Assembly: GCA_004431415.1 (NCBI GenBank)
Contig: QPMI01000127.1
Span: forward strand, 1-64,000
Reading direction: 5' to 3'
Source of the DNA: Cyanophora paradoxa
Lineage: Eukaryota; Glaucocystophyceae; Cyanophorales; Cyanophoraceae
Length of the DNA: 64,000 nt
The notes under the pieces: model-generated
Databases searched by the model: none
What the model was told of the DNA's origin: nothing
What the model saw: only the letters and a program-made list of their open reading frames with translations
Made by a program: the position numbers and the translations under genes
Part shown: piece after piece, positions 17,087 through 26,108 of the stretch
How the letters are laid out: each line of letters begins with the position of its first letter
Numbering within the stretch: position 1 is the stretch's first letter

Positions 17087-17293
17087 ATGGCCACCGCCGC
17101 GCGGGCCCTCGCGTACGCCGTCCTCGCCGTCCTGGCCGCCCTGGTGGCCGCCGGGCTCTACGTCGCCCTGGTCCTGCGGTGGGACCGCGCCCGCTTCCGC
17201 GCCGAGTACTGCCGCCGGTGGTGCGGCAGGTGGCCGCGCCTCTGCGTCGGCGTCGTCGGCGGCGGGTGCGGCCCGGTCGGCGGCGGGGCCGCC

Positions 17294-17339
<46 letters not shown>

Positions 17340-17763
17340 CGGCCCCGCGCCGGCGCCTGGCGGGGTCCTCGCCCTCCTGGAGAACACGAGGTGGGACCCC
17401 CCTGCCGACGCCCACATGACGTACCAAGAACAGGGCCTCGTCGCGCCCCACGTCGGCGGGAACAGGTACTGGTTCGGCCCCGGGGGGCGGGGCGCTCGCC
17501 GCTTCTTCCACTACCCCGTCGGCCAGCCGCAGGCCCCCCGGTGGGCACCCGGCATCCCCCATGATTTCGCGTATGTAGTCAAGCAGGAGCAGGAGCCGCG
17601 CACGATCAGGATCGACTTCGACGGAGGCATCTTCTCGTCGTTCACCATGGAGCTCTCGGACGATGGCAGCACCCTGACGGTCCCCCGCTCCTGGGTCATC
17701 ACAGGGGACAACAGGCAAGCGGGTTCTCCTCGGCCCCGCCGGGTGGCCCTAGTTTGTTTGTAA
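17087..17763 (+). CDS. Membrane-anchored protein with poly-Ala linker
   Basis: From ATG 17,087 an N-terminal anchor (LAYAVLAVLAALVAAGLYVALVL), a short Cys/Trp/Arg segment, then a GGC triplet run (about 17,296-17,340) that reads as poly-Ala in the productive frame and poly-Arg in the initial frame. The outer domain follows: VLALLENTRWDPPADAHMTY, GNRYWFGPGGRGARRFFHYP, RIDFDGGIFSSFTMEL. One frame change is needed inside the triplet run. The last residues (RQAGSPRPRR) may come from fusion. No family recognised. Confidence 0.55.
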
Positions 17764-17767
17764 ATCC

Positions 17768-17815
17768 GATATATATATTATATATATATATAATACATAC
17801 GAATACACACATACG
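17768..17815 (+). promoter_or_regulatory. (TA)n promoter-like stretch
   Basis: ATATATATATTATATATATATATAATAC-type sequence in a very GC-rich setting, ending about 85 nt before ATG 17,883. It is the strongest TATA-type upstream region in the window. Confidence 0.5.
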
Positions 17816-17882
17816 TAACAGCACGCCCGCCGCCGGCGGGCCCCGGCGCCTAGTCGAATTTTCTAGTGCCTTGCTGGGCAAC

Positions 17883-18557
17883 ATGAATGTTCTGCAGGCG
17901 CTCATCGAGGGGCGGGTCCAGGGCACATTGAAAGGGCGCCTTCCGGGCCTGGCCTTTGCTATTGCCCTCGTGGCCGCTGGGAAGATCAACTGGGTCGTCC
18001 TCGACAACCCGCGCTGGCACCGGAGGGGCATAAGGCCGTTCAACAGGAATCAGATCCACTTGATCCTTCTGGGCTTCGGGTACGAGCGCATCGTCGGGGG
18101 CGACGGCACGTGGAGGTACGAATTCTGGGCTCGGGCCCCCCGCATGAGCTTGGACCTGCTCAATCGGCGGGAGGTCGAGGGGCGGTGGCCGAGGGGGACG
18201 GAGTGCCTTCGCGTGCTGTTCTTGAGCACGGTACATCTCTGGGCGGAAGAGTTCTCGCTTCCGGTGCCGCCGTCGGCCGACCCCCCCGTGCCAACCGAAG
18301 ACCCCCAGCGGTTCGACGTCGACGGCTGGCTGGCTCAGGCGTACGGGCTGCCCCCGCTCGGTTGGAATATAGCAACTGCCGTACAGAGTAAGCTCACAAT
18401 TTGGTACGAAGCTGTCCCGGCCCCCGCTGGCCACAGAGTGCCGCGTGCCGACCCGCGGGTCCACGAACGGGGCAACGCGCAGGCCAACTCGATCATGTCA
18501 ATCGTCGCCGCTCGATCGCGCGGTTCACGAGGCGGCACGGGGGGCCGGAGGCGGTAA
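17883..18557 (+). CDS. Hypothetical protein
   Basis: Intact 224-residue frame with lower GC. Reads MNVLQALIEGRVQGTLKGRL, a hydrophobic FAIALVAAGKINWVVLDN, RRGIRPFNRNQIHLILLGFGYERI, RYEFWARAPRMSLDLLNRREV, CLRVLFLSTVHLWAEEF. No family recognised. The final 30 residues are Arg/Gly-rich and may be read-through into the adjoining block. Confidence 0.55.
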   Translation: MNVLQALIEGRVQGTLKGRLPGLAFAIALVAAGKINWVVLDNPRWHRRGIRPFNRNQIHLILLGFGYERIVGGDGTWRYEFWARAPRMSLDLLNRREVEGRWPRGTECLRVLFLSTVHLWAEEFSLPVPPSADPPVPTEDPQRFDVDGWLAQAYGLPPLGWNIATAVQSKLTIWYEAVPAPAGHRVPRADPRVHERGNAQANSIMSIVAARSRGSRGGTGGRRR

Positions 18558-18808
18558 AGTCTGCGTGCAGGAGCGGAACACGATCGTTCTCCGGCCAGAA
18601 GGGGGTCCGGATCACGCAGTCGCACACTGCGGTTGTTGAGTAGGCGCAACCCCGTGTTGCCGAGGGGCGAGATGCCGATGAGAGGGGTCAGCGCGCCCCG
18701 GAGCCTTGGCTCCATGTTGTTCATAAAGTCGTCGATGCGCAGGAGCGCATTCTCGCACTGGGCCAGCGCCCTCGCCCGGGCCGCCTGGACCAGCGTGCGG
18801 GTCGGCAT
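18558..18808 (-). CDS. Hypothetical helical protein, N-terminal fragment
   Basis: ATG 18,808 (MPTRTLVQAARARALAQCEN), LLRIDDFMNNMEPRLRG, LTPLIGISPLGNTGLRLLNN. A T-run on the coding strand (A at 18,833-18,838) lies 24 nt before the ATG, so the start is real. The sense ends near 18,558, where the plus-strand gene also ends: a tail-to-tail cut. No family recognised. Confidence 0.5.
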
Positions 18809-18989
18809 CTCTAGCACACTGCAGCAGCAGGGAAAAAACGTGTCTCGGGCTTGCGTGGGGGAAGGGGTACAGCAAAACGCGCGCGGACGGACGGTCCGGC
18901 GACGCAAGCGGCCAGCCGCCGTCGATGTGAGTGCTCCCGGGCCCGCATTTGCTCTTCTGACGCATCGGGGCGCCCAGGAAGCGCAGGAT

Positions 18990-19303
18990 GACGCAGCCCG
19001 AGGCCGACCTGTCATCATCATCGCCGCCGGCTGCCGCCGAGCAGGAGCAGCAGCAGCAGCAGCAGCACCCGTGCTGGGGCGGTGGATGAGCCGGCGGCGG
19101 GCGTGCAGGCGGCGGGCGAGCCCGTGTCAGGCACCTTCAGCCTAAAGTACCTGCTCTCCTTCACAAGGGCATCCAGCCTCTGCAACTCCGTGGACCTCTA
19201 CTTTGCCCCCCATTTCCCGATCATCGTTGAGTACGCGGTCGCGAACCTCGGCCACCTCAAGTTCTGCCTCGCCCCGCGCCAGGGCGACGTGGACATGGGT
19301 TAG
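18990..19303 (+). CDS. PCNA (sliding clamp), C-terminal fragment
   Basis: The frame reads GTFSLKYLLSFTRASSLCNS, VDLYFAPHFPIIVEYAVANL and GHLKFCLAPRQGD, the classic end of PCNA (FxLKYLxxFTKAxxLxxxVxL......PxxVEYxxxxxGxLxFYLAP). It is preceded by an Ala/Gln-rich linker (CAG repeat) not part of the clamp, in a different frame. The first four fifths of the clamp were not found in the window, so this is a displaced tail. PCNA tethers polymerase to DNA; this piece alone cannot form a ring. Confidence 0.7.
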
Positions 19304-19338
19304 GTGCATGTAAACGAATGATTCCTGAGTGAATTTCC

Positions 19339-19746
19339 GTGAGAGGAGAAACATCAAAGGAGGGGAGGGGGGGGTTCAGTCCCGCATTCGCCGCCGAGTA
19401 CCGCCGCATCGTCCTGGGGCGGTCGGGGCGCATGTACCACGCGCGGGACCCCGTCCCGGGGGTGCTCCAGTCGGGCTTCGTGCACGCCGTCCCGGGTTAC
19501 ATGATCTCCACCTGGACAAACCTCTTCATCAGCGCCCACCGGTCCGGGGTGTACGAGAGCGCCATGCTCACGGGGCCCGGCTCCGTCCCCTGGCTCTCCA
19601 TGACTGCCCTCGCGCTGGGCTCGGCGGCGCTCCTGGCGGCCGCCGCCTACCGCAAGCAGCGGCGCTGGCGCCGGGTCCTGCAGCGGCGGGGCGCGGCCGA
19701 GGCGCCGCCGCCGCCGCGCCCCGCCACCCCAGTTTTCGTGCGGTAG
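19339..19746 (+). CDS. Hypothetical membrane protein
   Basis: Frame of 135 residues. Core: FAAEYRRIVLGRSGRMYHAR, SGFVHAVPGYMISTWTNLFI, then a C-terminal membrane helix (MTALALGSAALLAAAAY) and a short basic tail. The start is uncertain: an ATG-like site at 19,339 or a cut N-terminus near 19,375. No family recognised. Confidence 0.45.
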   Translation: MRGETSKEGRGGFSPAFAAEYRRIVLGRSGRMYHARDPVPGVLQSGFVHAVPGYMISTWTNLFISAHRSGVYESAMLTGPGSVPWLSMTALALGSAALLAAAAYRKQRRWRRVLQRRGAAEAPPPPRPATPVFVR

Positions 19747-19778
19747 GAACGTGCAAATTACATAGTATACATTGGGGT

Positions 19779-20090
19779 TCAACTTCCGCCCGCCAGCGCC
19801 CCGGGGAGCCTATACAGCCGCGCCGCCCGCCGGTTCCAGGCGAAGAGGAGCTCACGGCGCGCCCCGACGACCCAGCACCGGAAGCTCCGGAAGACGGAGC
19901 CGGAGGCGGCCGCCATCGAGCCGGCGCAGAAGACCTCGTTAGCTTCGACTACGGCCCCGTCTCCTGGCGCGCGTGGCGGGCGATGTCGCTCGTCGAGGCG
20001 CACGATCTCGACACCAAGCCCGTGGGCGGCCCCCGCCGGCGCCGGGCACGCCCGGCGGGCCCGCGCCGACCCCTGCCCCATCGTAGCCTC
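19779..20090 (-). CDS. Hypothetical protein, C-terminal block (GC-rich)
   Basis: The minus strand reads LGVEIVRLDERHRPPRAPGD, EANEVFCAGSMAAASGSVFR, CWVVGARRELLFAWNRRAARLY. It is in frame with the low-GC protein upstream but its composition changes abruptly near 20,090, so two blocks may be fused here. No family recognised. Confidence 0.35.
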   Translation of the reverse strand, partial: EATMGQGSARARRACPAPAGAAHGLGVEIVRLDERHRPPRAPGDGAVVEANEVFCAGSMAAASGSVFRSFRCWVVGARRELLFAWNRRAARLYRLPGALAGGS

Positions 20091-20468
20091 CTCGGCGCCT
20101 GAGTACATGTCGAGGATGGCCTGCTGCAGTCCCGACAGGACCCCGTCTGGGATGTACATACCCGCCCAGAGGATCCAGAATGCGAAGAATGAAACCCCGA
20201 AGAGGTCATGTCTGCAGTAGTTGGCCCGGCGGGCGAGGAACCAGCGATAGGGTGCTACCGGGTTTTCCACCCCTGGGAACATTGCCGTGGCCCGTGTTAC
20301 TAGTTCCTGGTCTGGAGGCTGCTCTTCACTGTCCGCGTCGAGCACGGCCTGCCTGGTGGCCCTTGATATGCCGGCAATCTGCACGGGGTTCAAAGAGAAG
20401 TTTTGACCCTCGTACATCTTGATCAGCACTTCCTCGGCTATGTTTGATTGCGGTTGCGAGTTCCCCAT
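20090..20468 (-). CDS. Putative N-myristoylated membrane protein, fused at C-end
   Basis: ATG 20,468 gives MGNSQPQSNIAEEVL, with Gly2 and Ser/Asn positions suiting N-myristoylation, then EGQNFSLNPVQIAGISRATRQ, a charged stretch, and one membrane helix (FGVSFFAFWILWAGMYIP). GC is low. A T-run on the coding strand (20,496-20,500 in plus coordinates) sits about 28 nt before the ATG. Myristoylated membrane proteins are common in NCLDV virions; a specific family was not recognised. Confidence 0.55.
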
Positions 20469-20580
20469 GTCTGGGTCATGATCATTTCGAGAGAAAAAGT
20501 TCGAAGCGCGGCCGCAACGTACCGCGGCCGTATCGGGCCCTCGTTTCTCCCGCCACACCCAGTAAGGCCCATCCTCCTCC

Positions 20581-21410
20581 ATGGCCGCCTCCGACCGCCT
20601 GCTCCGGCGCTCGCTCCAGGCCCTCTGGGGCGACGAGGGGACGGCCGACCTCGTCGTCGCCGCCGCCGGGGGGCTCCTCCTCCCCCTCCACTCTCGAATC
20701 GTGGCGGGCCGCTGCGCCTCCCTCGGGGGGCTCGCCCGCCTCGCCGCGGCCGCGGCCAGCTCCCCTCGCCGTCCGCAGCCCCCCGGGCCGCCGCGTCTGG
20801 GCTCGCGCCGCGGCCGCCCTTGTCGAGGGGCTGCAGCTGGCGGCGGAGCTCGAGCCCGATGCCGACGCAGCGGCCTCGGCGCTGGCGTTCCTGTGCGCCA
20901 TCGAGGCGGCGGCCTGCCGCTTCCGCCTCCCCGCCTCCGGCGGCGAAGTCAGCGGCGGCGACAACGACGAGGACGACGAGGAGAAGGAGGCGGCGGCCGA
21001 GTTGGCGATCGACCCGTACGCCCCCTGGGTCCCGGAGCCCCACCGCCTGCCGGCGGGCGCCGCCCGCTACCTGGTGCCCCCCCCGCACCCGGGCCTCCTC
21101 ACCCTCGAATCGTGGCGGGTCCCCGAGCCCGTCTTCCGCCGCCGCGTCTGGGCCTGCCTCGCCGACCTCCTGCCCGAGGACCCCGCCCGGCGCCACTGGC
21201 CCCTCTTCCTCGGCGAGGACATGCGCATCGCCGGCGGCGACTGGATGCACGCGTGCCTCATGTCCGTGCGGCCCCGCGCCCTCGGCTGCAAGAGCTTCCA
21301 GCACTTCGTCAAGCGCTACTACGGCTCCTGCCGGGGCCACGAGCTCCGGGTCTACTTCTTCGGGTCGGCCCCGGACCGCGACACCTGTTGCGCCCTTGGT
21401 TTTGTGTGCC
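20581..21410 (+). CDS. BTB/POZ-like domain protein, one frame change
   Basis: From ATG 20,581: LRRSLQALWGDEGTADLVVA, GGLLLPLHSRIVAGRCASLG. The DLxVxxxGxxxxLHxxILxxRC layout is the start of a BTB/POZ fold. The frame changes near 20,765 and continues VWARAAAALVEGLQLAAELEPD, CRFRLPA, an acidic tract, then WRVPEPVFRRRVWACLADLL and CKSFQHFVKRYYGSCRGHEL. BTB proteins link targets to Cul3 ubiquitin ligases. The end (GFVCPGRG) runs into the next block and may be cut. Confidence 0.5.
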
Positions 21411-21434
21411 CGGGCCGGGGTCCATGGCCAGCGC

Positions 21435-21779
21435 TCACTCGGGCTTCCCAATGATGAAAGTCGCTATGTTGAACACCACCAGCAGCACCCAGACCACGAT
21501 CAGGAGCAGGGCTCGCCAGCACGCCCACTGGTTGAGGATCTCCTTCTGCCTCTGGAGGAACCGCACCTGGTCGGATATGTAGATCGTGAAGAGAAATGTC
21601 TGTGCGAGGAGAATGTACCTCCCGAACGTCTTCATGAAGCCGTGCATGGCCAGGCGGCGCTGCTGCTGCCCCACGGCGCCCGCCTGGCCCAGGTCGGCGT
21701 ACTTGGGCAGGGCACCGGCATAGAAAGGGTCGGACTCTGGCATCTGGCTGAGCGCGATATTTGTCTGACACCTGCCCAT
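21435..21779 (-). CDS. Small membrane protein
   Basis: Intact 114-residue protein. A soluble start (MGRCQTNIALSQMPESDPFY) leads to two membrane helices (RYILLAQTFLFTIYIS and ALLLIVVWVLLVVFNIATFII) with a charged loop (RFLQRQKEILNQW). It starts head-to-head with the plus-strand gene at 21,791 across an AT-rich 11-bp gap, suggesting a shared promoter. Probable virion membrane protein. Confidence 0.65.
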   Translation of the reverse strand: MGRCQTNIALSQMPESDPFYAGALPKYADLGQAGAVGQQQRRLAMHGFMKTFGRYILLAQTFLFTIYISDQVRFLQRQKEILNQWACWRALLLIVVWVLLVVFNIATFIIGKPE

Positions 21780-21790
21780 ATTATATTCGG

Positions 21791-22295
21791 ATGCGCTTCG
21801 TCGTGCAGTGCTCGAACGGGACCGCTGGGGGCACCGTCAACTTTTACTCCCACGAGAGCAACTTCAGCCCCCTCATCTACCACGTCGCGCGGGGGATCAC
21901 CCCTGCAGGGACGGAGGCGATCGTCCACACTGCCTCAGGCGCCTTCGCCCGTCCCGCCGCCCGCACCACCGCCCTACTACTACCCCCCGCCCCCGGCGCC
22001 CTACGGCTACTACTACGGCGCCCCCCCGCCGGCCCCCGCCCCTCCTGGCGGCCTCTCCGCCGCCGCCCCCGGCCTGCTCAACTCCGCCACCGACGGGGTG
22101 GATCCGGGCGCTCGCCAGAAGATGATTGAGTGGGTGCTAAACCCCCCCCGCTCCAGTTCCGATCTGCCCCCGAGCCTCCTGATCATCAACGGGATGTTCT
22201 GGCGGCCGGAGCACATGACCCCGCGCCTGTACGGGGCCCTGCGGTACCTCGAAGCGCTCCAGGCAGAGAAAGAGAGAATGCACCGCCGCTGGTGA
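21791..22295 (+). CDS. Hypothetical protein with Pro/Tyr-rich linker, one frame change
   Basis: ATG 21,791: MRFVVQCSNGTAGGTVNFYS, FSPLIYHVARGITPAGT (beta-rich). After a frame change near 21,935 come PPYYYPPPPAPYGYYYGAPP and a helical end (RQKMIEWVLN, LLIINGMFW, LYGALRYLEALQAEKERM) with a stop at 22,295. Pro/Tyr-rich linkers of the same kind occur in the membrane protein at 59.3-59.7 kb. No family recognised. Confidence 0.5.
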
Positions 22296-22399
22296 TGGTA
22301 TGTCACATCGCCGTGATTGTACAATATAGGGGGAGGACCTGTACATCCGCTCGTACGTGTCCACAACGACGGGGACGAGGATGTCGAGGAGGCGGCGCT

Positions 22400-22868
22400 G
22401 TCCCGCCCTGCACCCGGATGGCGGATCGGCCGCCGCCGGACGCGTTCAGAGACCTGGCAGATCCCCAGGTCGTGTAGCCACCACCGCCGTAGACGGCGCT
22501 CCTTGAGCCCGTTCCGTTCCGACCGGCGCTCCCCACGATGAAAACGAGGGTTTCGTCCGGGGTGACGGACAGCGTGCCGGAGACGAAACCCCCGCCCCCG
22601 CCGGTCGAAGGGTTGTAGCCGGAGGCCGATGTCCCCGCGCCCCCCGCCCCCCACAGCTTGACGGTCACGCTGGTCACGCCGGCGGGGACGGTCCACGTCT
22701 GGTCCGCCCCGGTGTGGTTGAAGATGAGCTTCGTGACGGCCGCGGCGGCGCTCGCCCCACGGAAGTAGGACATGAGCATGGTGGTGCGGCTCGAGGGGAC
22801 GCTTGGGGCGTTCGCTGAGACGCCCACGAAGGAGCCCCCCTTGAAGAGCTGCGAGAGGTAGACGGGCC
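22400..22868 (-). CDS. Glycine-rich surface/fibre protein, N-terminal module and start of body (copy 2)
   Basis: Minus strand: SFVGVSANAPSVPSSRTTML, FNHTGADQTWTVPAGVTSVT, VKLWGAGGAG, GGGGGFVSGTLSVTPDETLVF, GGGRSAIRVQGG, then cut at about 22,400. A stop codon lies immediately upstream of the conserved start (22,868), so it has no start of its own. The expected continuation, from GGGRSAIRLQGG to a proper C-terminus, is found at 33,838-34,318. Confidence 0.6.
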
Positions 22869-22875
22869 ATCACAC

Positions 22876-23439
22876 ATGCCGGCGGCGACGGCGGCCCCGC
22901 TCGCCGCGCCCCTCTCGCGCGAGGAGCTCGCGGAGGCCCTTGTCCTCCCGGCCTGCCTCGAGGTGCCCCCCGCCGGCGGCACCGACGCATCGCCCCGTCT
23001 CCTCCTCTTCCGCACTTCTGTCGTGGCGGCCAACGCCCCCCTCGAGCCCCTCATGATCGGCTCCGAGCAGGCCTCGATCCCTGTCGTCGATCCCGCCGGC
23101 CGCGTGCGCGCCTTCTGCGCGGCCAACGGCGGCGCCAGCCGGGTCGCCTTCTACGCCGACGCCCTCGAGTCGATTGAGGAGGGTGCACCGGCGGCGCTGC
23201 CCACCTACCGCATGGTCCTCGGCCACAGCCGCTTCCCCGGCGCGGCGGTGAGCCTCGCGACGGGGCGGCCCCTCCCTCACCTATTCCGCCCCGCCGAGGC
23301 CCTCGCCCTGGACCAGGGGAGCGCCCGAGCCGTCGCGGAGGCGGTCGCGGCGGCCACCGGCAAAGGCGGGGTCCCCCGGGCCGGACTCTTTGTGGTGCCA
23401 GCAAGGCACGCCGGCGCAGTCGTTAAGATGGTCGGTTGA
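22876..23439 (+). CDS. Hypothetical protein
   Basis: Intact 187-residue frame: LSREELAEALVLPACLEV, RLLLFRTSVVAANAPLEPLM, IPVVDPAGRVRAFCAANGG, YRMVLGHSRFPGAAVSLATG, GLFVVPARHAGAVVKMVG. An alpha/beta protein with no family recognised. Complete. Confidence 0.6.
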   Translation: MPAATAAPLAAPLSREELAEALVLPACLEVPPAGGTDASPRLLLFRTSVVAANAPLEPLMIGSEQASIPVVDPAGRVRAFCAANGGASRVAFYADALESIEEGAPAALPTYRMVLGHSRFPGAAVSLATGRPLPHLFRPAEALALDQGSARAVAEAVAAATGKGGVPRAGLFVVPARHAGAVVKMVG

Positions 23440-23440
23440 A

Positions 23441-23446
23441 TTTTTT
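23441..23446 (+). promoter_or_regulatory. T-run promoter-like element
   Basis: GAATTTTTTCG with six T, directly after the stop of the preceding gene and 26 nt before ATG 23,473. Confidence 0.45.
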
Positions 23447-23472
23447 CGTGCGCCGAGGTCATGCAGAACAGT

Positions 23473-24000
23473 GATGGCCTTACCTCCCCGGCCATCCACG
23501 TCCTCGCCCACCGCCGCGACCTTCGTCGCCCTGGAGCGCTGGTACAACCGCCTCTCCCCTGCGCTAGGGGGCACCGTCTCCAACGACAGCCCCGGCACTA
23601 GCCAGGTGGGCCTACCCCGAGGGCGGCGTGGACGCCGGCTGGCCCCTGGCCGGGCTGGCCGGCCCCGCACTGGCGTACCGCCTCGAGGTGCGCTTCGGCG
23701 TGGCCAGCCCGCTGACGGAGCTGGCGGTCGATGGCGTGCTCCTGGGCCTGCAACGGGACTCGTCCCTCGACCAGTCGGGGGCGGTTCGCGGCCTGCAGGT
23801 GGTCTCCATGGGCCGGGGCGCCTTCCTCCCGCTGACCGGTCCGGGCGCGTGGGAGGAGGTCGCCGGGGAGGGGGAGCTGCTGCTACCCCGCCTCCGGTGG
23901 CGGGGTGGCGCCGCCGAGACGGCTTCGGCCCTTGTCGGCGACGGGGCCACGCCGGCCGGCACACCGATCATGCACCTCTACTACAGCGCCGACCCGCCCG
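23473..24000 (+). CDS. Hypothetical protein, frame-broken and 3'-cut
   Basis: ATG 23,473: TAATFVALERWYNRLSPALG, GTVSNDSPGTS. After a frame change near 23,605: GGVDAGWPLAGLAGPALAYR, LEVRFGVASPLTELAVDGVL, GLQVVSMGRGAFLPLTGPG, IMHLYYSADPPAD. Beta-rich. CAG then GTGGGC at the frame change could also be an intron boundary. No family recognised. Confidence 0.45.
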
Positions 24001-24165
24001 CAGATGTACTCCACCACCTTCTGGGCGCAGAAGCGCGCCGAGGGGCCCGGGAAGCCGACGCTGCCGGCGAACCCGGCGAGGCGGAGGAGCGATGGTGGCG
24101 GCGAAGACCCGGGCGGCGTCGTTGCCGACGGTGCGCGCGCGCTCTCCGCTTGCTGCTGCATGGTG
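24000..24165 (-). CDS. Hypothetical protein fragment
   Basis: Minus-strand sense ERARTVGNDAARVFAATIAP, then, after a frame change, GFPGPSARFCAQKVVEYICG. It lies tail-to-tail with the plus-strand gene before it. Short and cut; kept only because of its protein-like composition. Confidence 0.3.
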
Positions 24166-24308
24166 CGACTCACTGAAGCGCGACCGACCCGATCGATCGC
24201 CAGAGATCGCGGTTTTCGAAGTCTTTCTTGCCCCCCCCCCTACCTTTCTCTGTACCCCCCCCTCCCGTCCAGACGGTCGGACCCCGGATCCGCCCACGAC
24301 GCGCGCAC

Positions 24309-24830
24309 ATGCCTGGCGCCCAGCCCACGTTCCAGGTCGGCGAGTACGACGTGCGCATCATCGAGGATGGCATCGACCGTTACGTCGAGGCCGGCAAGCG
24401 CGCCGGCGGCGGCGGGCCGACCATCATGACCGCCAGCGAGTACTGCCCCGGCAAGGTCCTCTTCGCAAGGCTCTCCGACGACGGGAGCTTCTTCAACTGC
24501 GCCACGTACGACGCCGAGGTCCGGGTCGGCTACGTCGTGTCGTTCGCGGCGGGGGGCGTGTTTTCCTCCGACGCGGTCAAGGTCCCCGAGCCGTGGCCGG
24601 AGATGAACATCCGCTACGATTTCGTGGCCGTGACGTCCCCGTCGGGCCAGTCGGTCGCGTACACCTTCTACGGCGCCGGCGGCGGCGGGGCGGGCCCCCG
24701 CGAGGACGGGATCTGGGTGGTGCGGAAGCGGCCGGACGGCTCCTGGCGCCGGGACCAGCTCAAGCAGCAGTGCGGCTACCGGTTCTCGATGCCGGACGAC
24801 AGCACCATCGCGTTCGACATTCTTTGCCGC
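24309..24830 (+). CDS. Hypothetical beta-rich protein
   Basis: ATG 24,309: PTFQVGEYDVRIIEDGIDRYV, IMTASEYCPGKVLFARLSDD, VRVGYVVSFAAGGVF, YDFVAVTSPSGQSVAYTFYG, WVVRKRPDGSW, SMPDDSTIAFDIL. About 175 residues, apparently a single beta domain. The reading probably ends at a fusion point near 24,830, where a low-GC piece starts. No family recognised. Confidence 0.5.
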
Positions 24831-24831
24831 A

Positions 24832-24930
24832 TATGGTCGATCGCAGAGTCCAGGACATGCTTGAGACGATCATAAGCATCAGAAACCGCCACCTGCGACT
24901 GTCCCGCCAGGATGCGATCGAGTGGGTACC
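24832..24930 (+). CDS. Short helical fragment
   Basis: Frame MVDRRVQDMLETIISIRNRH followed by LRLSRQDAIEWVPPP, low GC, about 33 residues. It sits between two GC-rich blocks in different frames. Could be an N-terminus (an ATG is present) cut after 33 codons. Confidence 0.3.
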
Positions 24931-25470
24931 ACCTCCGACGACGACGACGCGTCGTCGGAGGCGAGCTCGGAGGCCGCGGCCGAGGGGCCGGAGCTGCTGG
25001 AGGGCACCGTCGAGCCGGCCGAGTGCGACGGCCTGTCCGTGGCGCCGCCCCTGCCTAATGCTGGCTTCTTCTTCGACCTCCCCATGGCCGTGCCCGACCA
25101 CGTGCGGCCGGGCCGCCGGTCGCGCCCCCGCCGGCCCGCCCCTCACTGGCCACGCCAGGTCGGCTTCTCGCTCCTCACCATGGACACCACGATGGCGGGG
25201 GCGCTGGCGCAGGCCTACGAGGCCCGGGGGCGCCCCTTCCACCTCGACTCCGTCCTCCTCTCCGCCAACCCGACCTCGGAGGGCAGCGACGACACCTCCA
25301 TCCCCACGCTCGCGGCCCTCGCGGCCCTCTCCAACCGGGCGATCCTCGACGAGGCGCGGCGGCGCCCCGTCTGGCTCTGGGGCCGCTCGTTCGAGGAGGC
25401 CTATGGCGGCCTGCGGGAGTACCTTCTCCCCGCCGGGGGCTCTGCCGGCGCGGACCACGGCAACAACGAC
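24931..25470 (+). CDS. Hypothetical protein with Ser/Asp-rich start
   Basis: Frame with an acidic, Ser-rich start (TSDDDDASSEASSEAAAEG), then GFFFDLPMAVPDHVRPG, GFSLLTMDTTMAGALAQAYE, RPFHLDSVLLSANPTSEG, AALSNRAILDEARRRPVWLW, FEEAYGGLREYLLPAGG. GC falls at about 25,475 and the frame passes into another block. No family recognised. Confidence 0.5.
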
Positions 25471-25474
25471 TCCA

Positions 25475-25720
25475 GCCTGTCAGCTGTCCTTGACGACGAT
25501 GATGCCGACTTCGGCCCGGAGAAGCTGCAGCGGGTCGTAGGGCATTTCGATGCAGTCAGGGAGCTCTTCGCAGAGCGCCGCCCAGAGCACTCGTGCCTCG
25601 GGGCGATGGCCCGCGGCATCGCGTGGGGCGACTGGTACGGCGATAGAACCATCGCCTGGCAGGAGCTCTTCATCGCCGTCCTCAGTGTCACCATGCCGCT
25701 CTTCTCCATCGATGTACGTC
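25475..25720 (+). CDS. Hypothetical fragment, lower GC
   Basis: Continues the previous frame but with different composition: AVLDDDDADFGPEKLQRVVG, HFDAVRELFAERRPEHSC, AMARGIAWGDWYGDRTIAW, ELFIAVLSVTMPLFSID. It may be a separate block fused in frame. No family recognised. Confidence 0.35.
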
Positions 25721-25739
25721 TGGCCGGGCCGCCGGGCAG

Positions 25740-25930
25740 CGCGCGCGGCCGTCGTCGTTGACTTTGCGCGCGGCCTCTCGCAGCGCGCGCTGGCGCTGAT
25801 GAACGACCCCATCTTCACCGACAGTCCAACGGACCAAGTCATGAACTTCGCTTACGACTTCGACGGGCCGCCGTGCAGTGCATTGGACGTCGAACCGGAC
25901 TTTATCGTTGGAAACCTCTGCTCGGCCCGG
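25740..25930 (+). CDS. Hypothetical fragment
   Basis: Frame AVVVDFARGLSQRALALMND, FTDSPTDQVMNFAYDFDGPP, LDVEPDFIVGNLCS, followed by low-complexity Pro/Ala/Arg. No start or stop of its own. Unrecognised. Confidence 0.3.
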
Positions 25931-25939
25931 CCCGCCCGC

Positions 25940-26070
25940 CCCCCGTCAGCCGTCCGCCCGGCCGCCCGCCCCGGCACGCGCACGTTTGCGCTCAAGAGTT
26001 GCTTGTACTCTTGTGCAATCGACGAGAGCAACGTCCTCACGTTCATGTGAAAGTGCTCCGTGCAGATGAA
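25940..26070 (-). CDS. Hypothetical fragment
   Basis: Minus strand: GGDLFICTEHFHMNVRTLLS then SIAQEYKQLLSANVRV. Low GC compared with its flanks. Cut on both sides; unrecognised. Confidence 0.3.
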
Positions 26071-26108
26071 CAAGTCGCCACCGGTACCACCACAGGACCA
26101 CTTAGGGC

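Noticed and set aside
20448-22295. A single 615-codon plus frame across 20.4-22.3 kb
   Set aside because: It is antisense or out of frame over the BTB-like gene and the membrane protein at 21,435-21,779; only its last 120 codons (Pro/Tyr-rich part) look real.
22296-22400. Short minus-strand frame reading VVVDTYERMYRSSPYIVQ
   Set aside because: Protein-like for about 35 residues but without start, and too short to separate from chance next to a junction.
23390-25540. 716-codon plus frame over 23.4-25.5 kb
   Set aside because: Most of it is the wrong frame of several smaller genes; Arg/Pro-rich shadow of GC-rich coding sequence.
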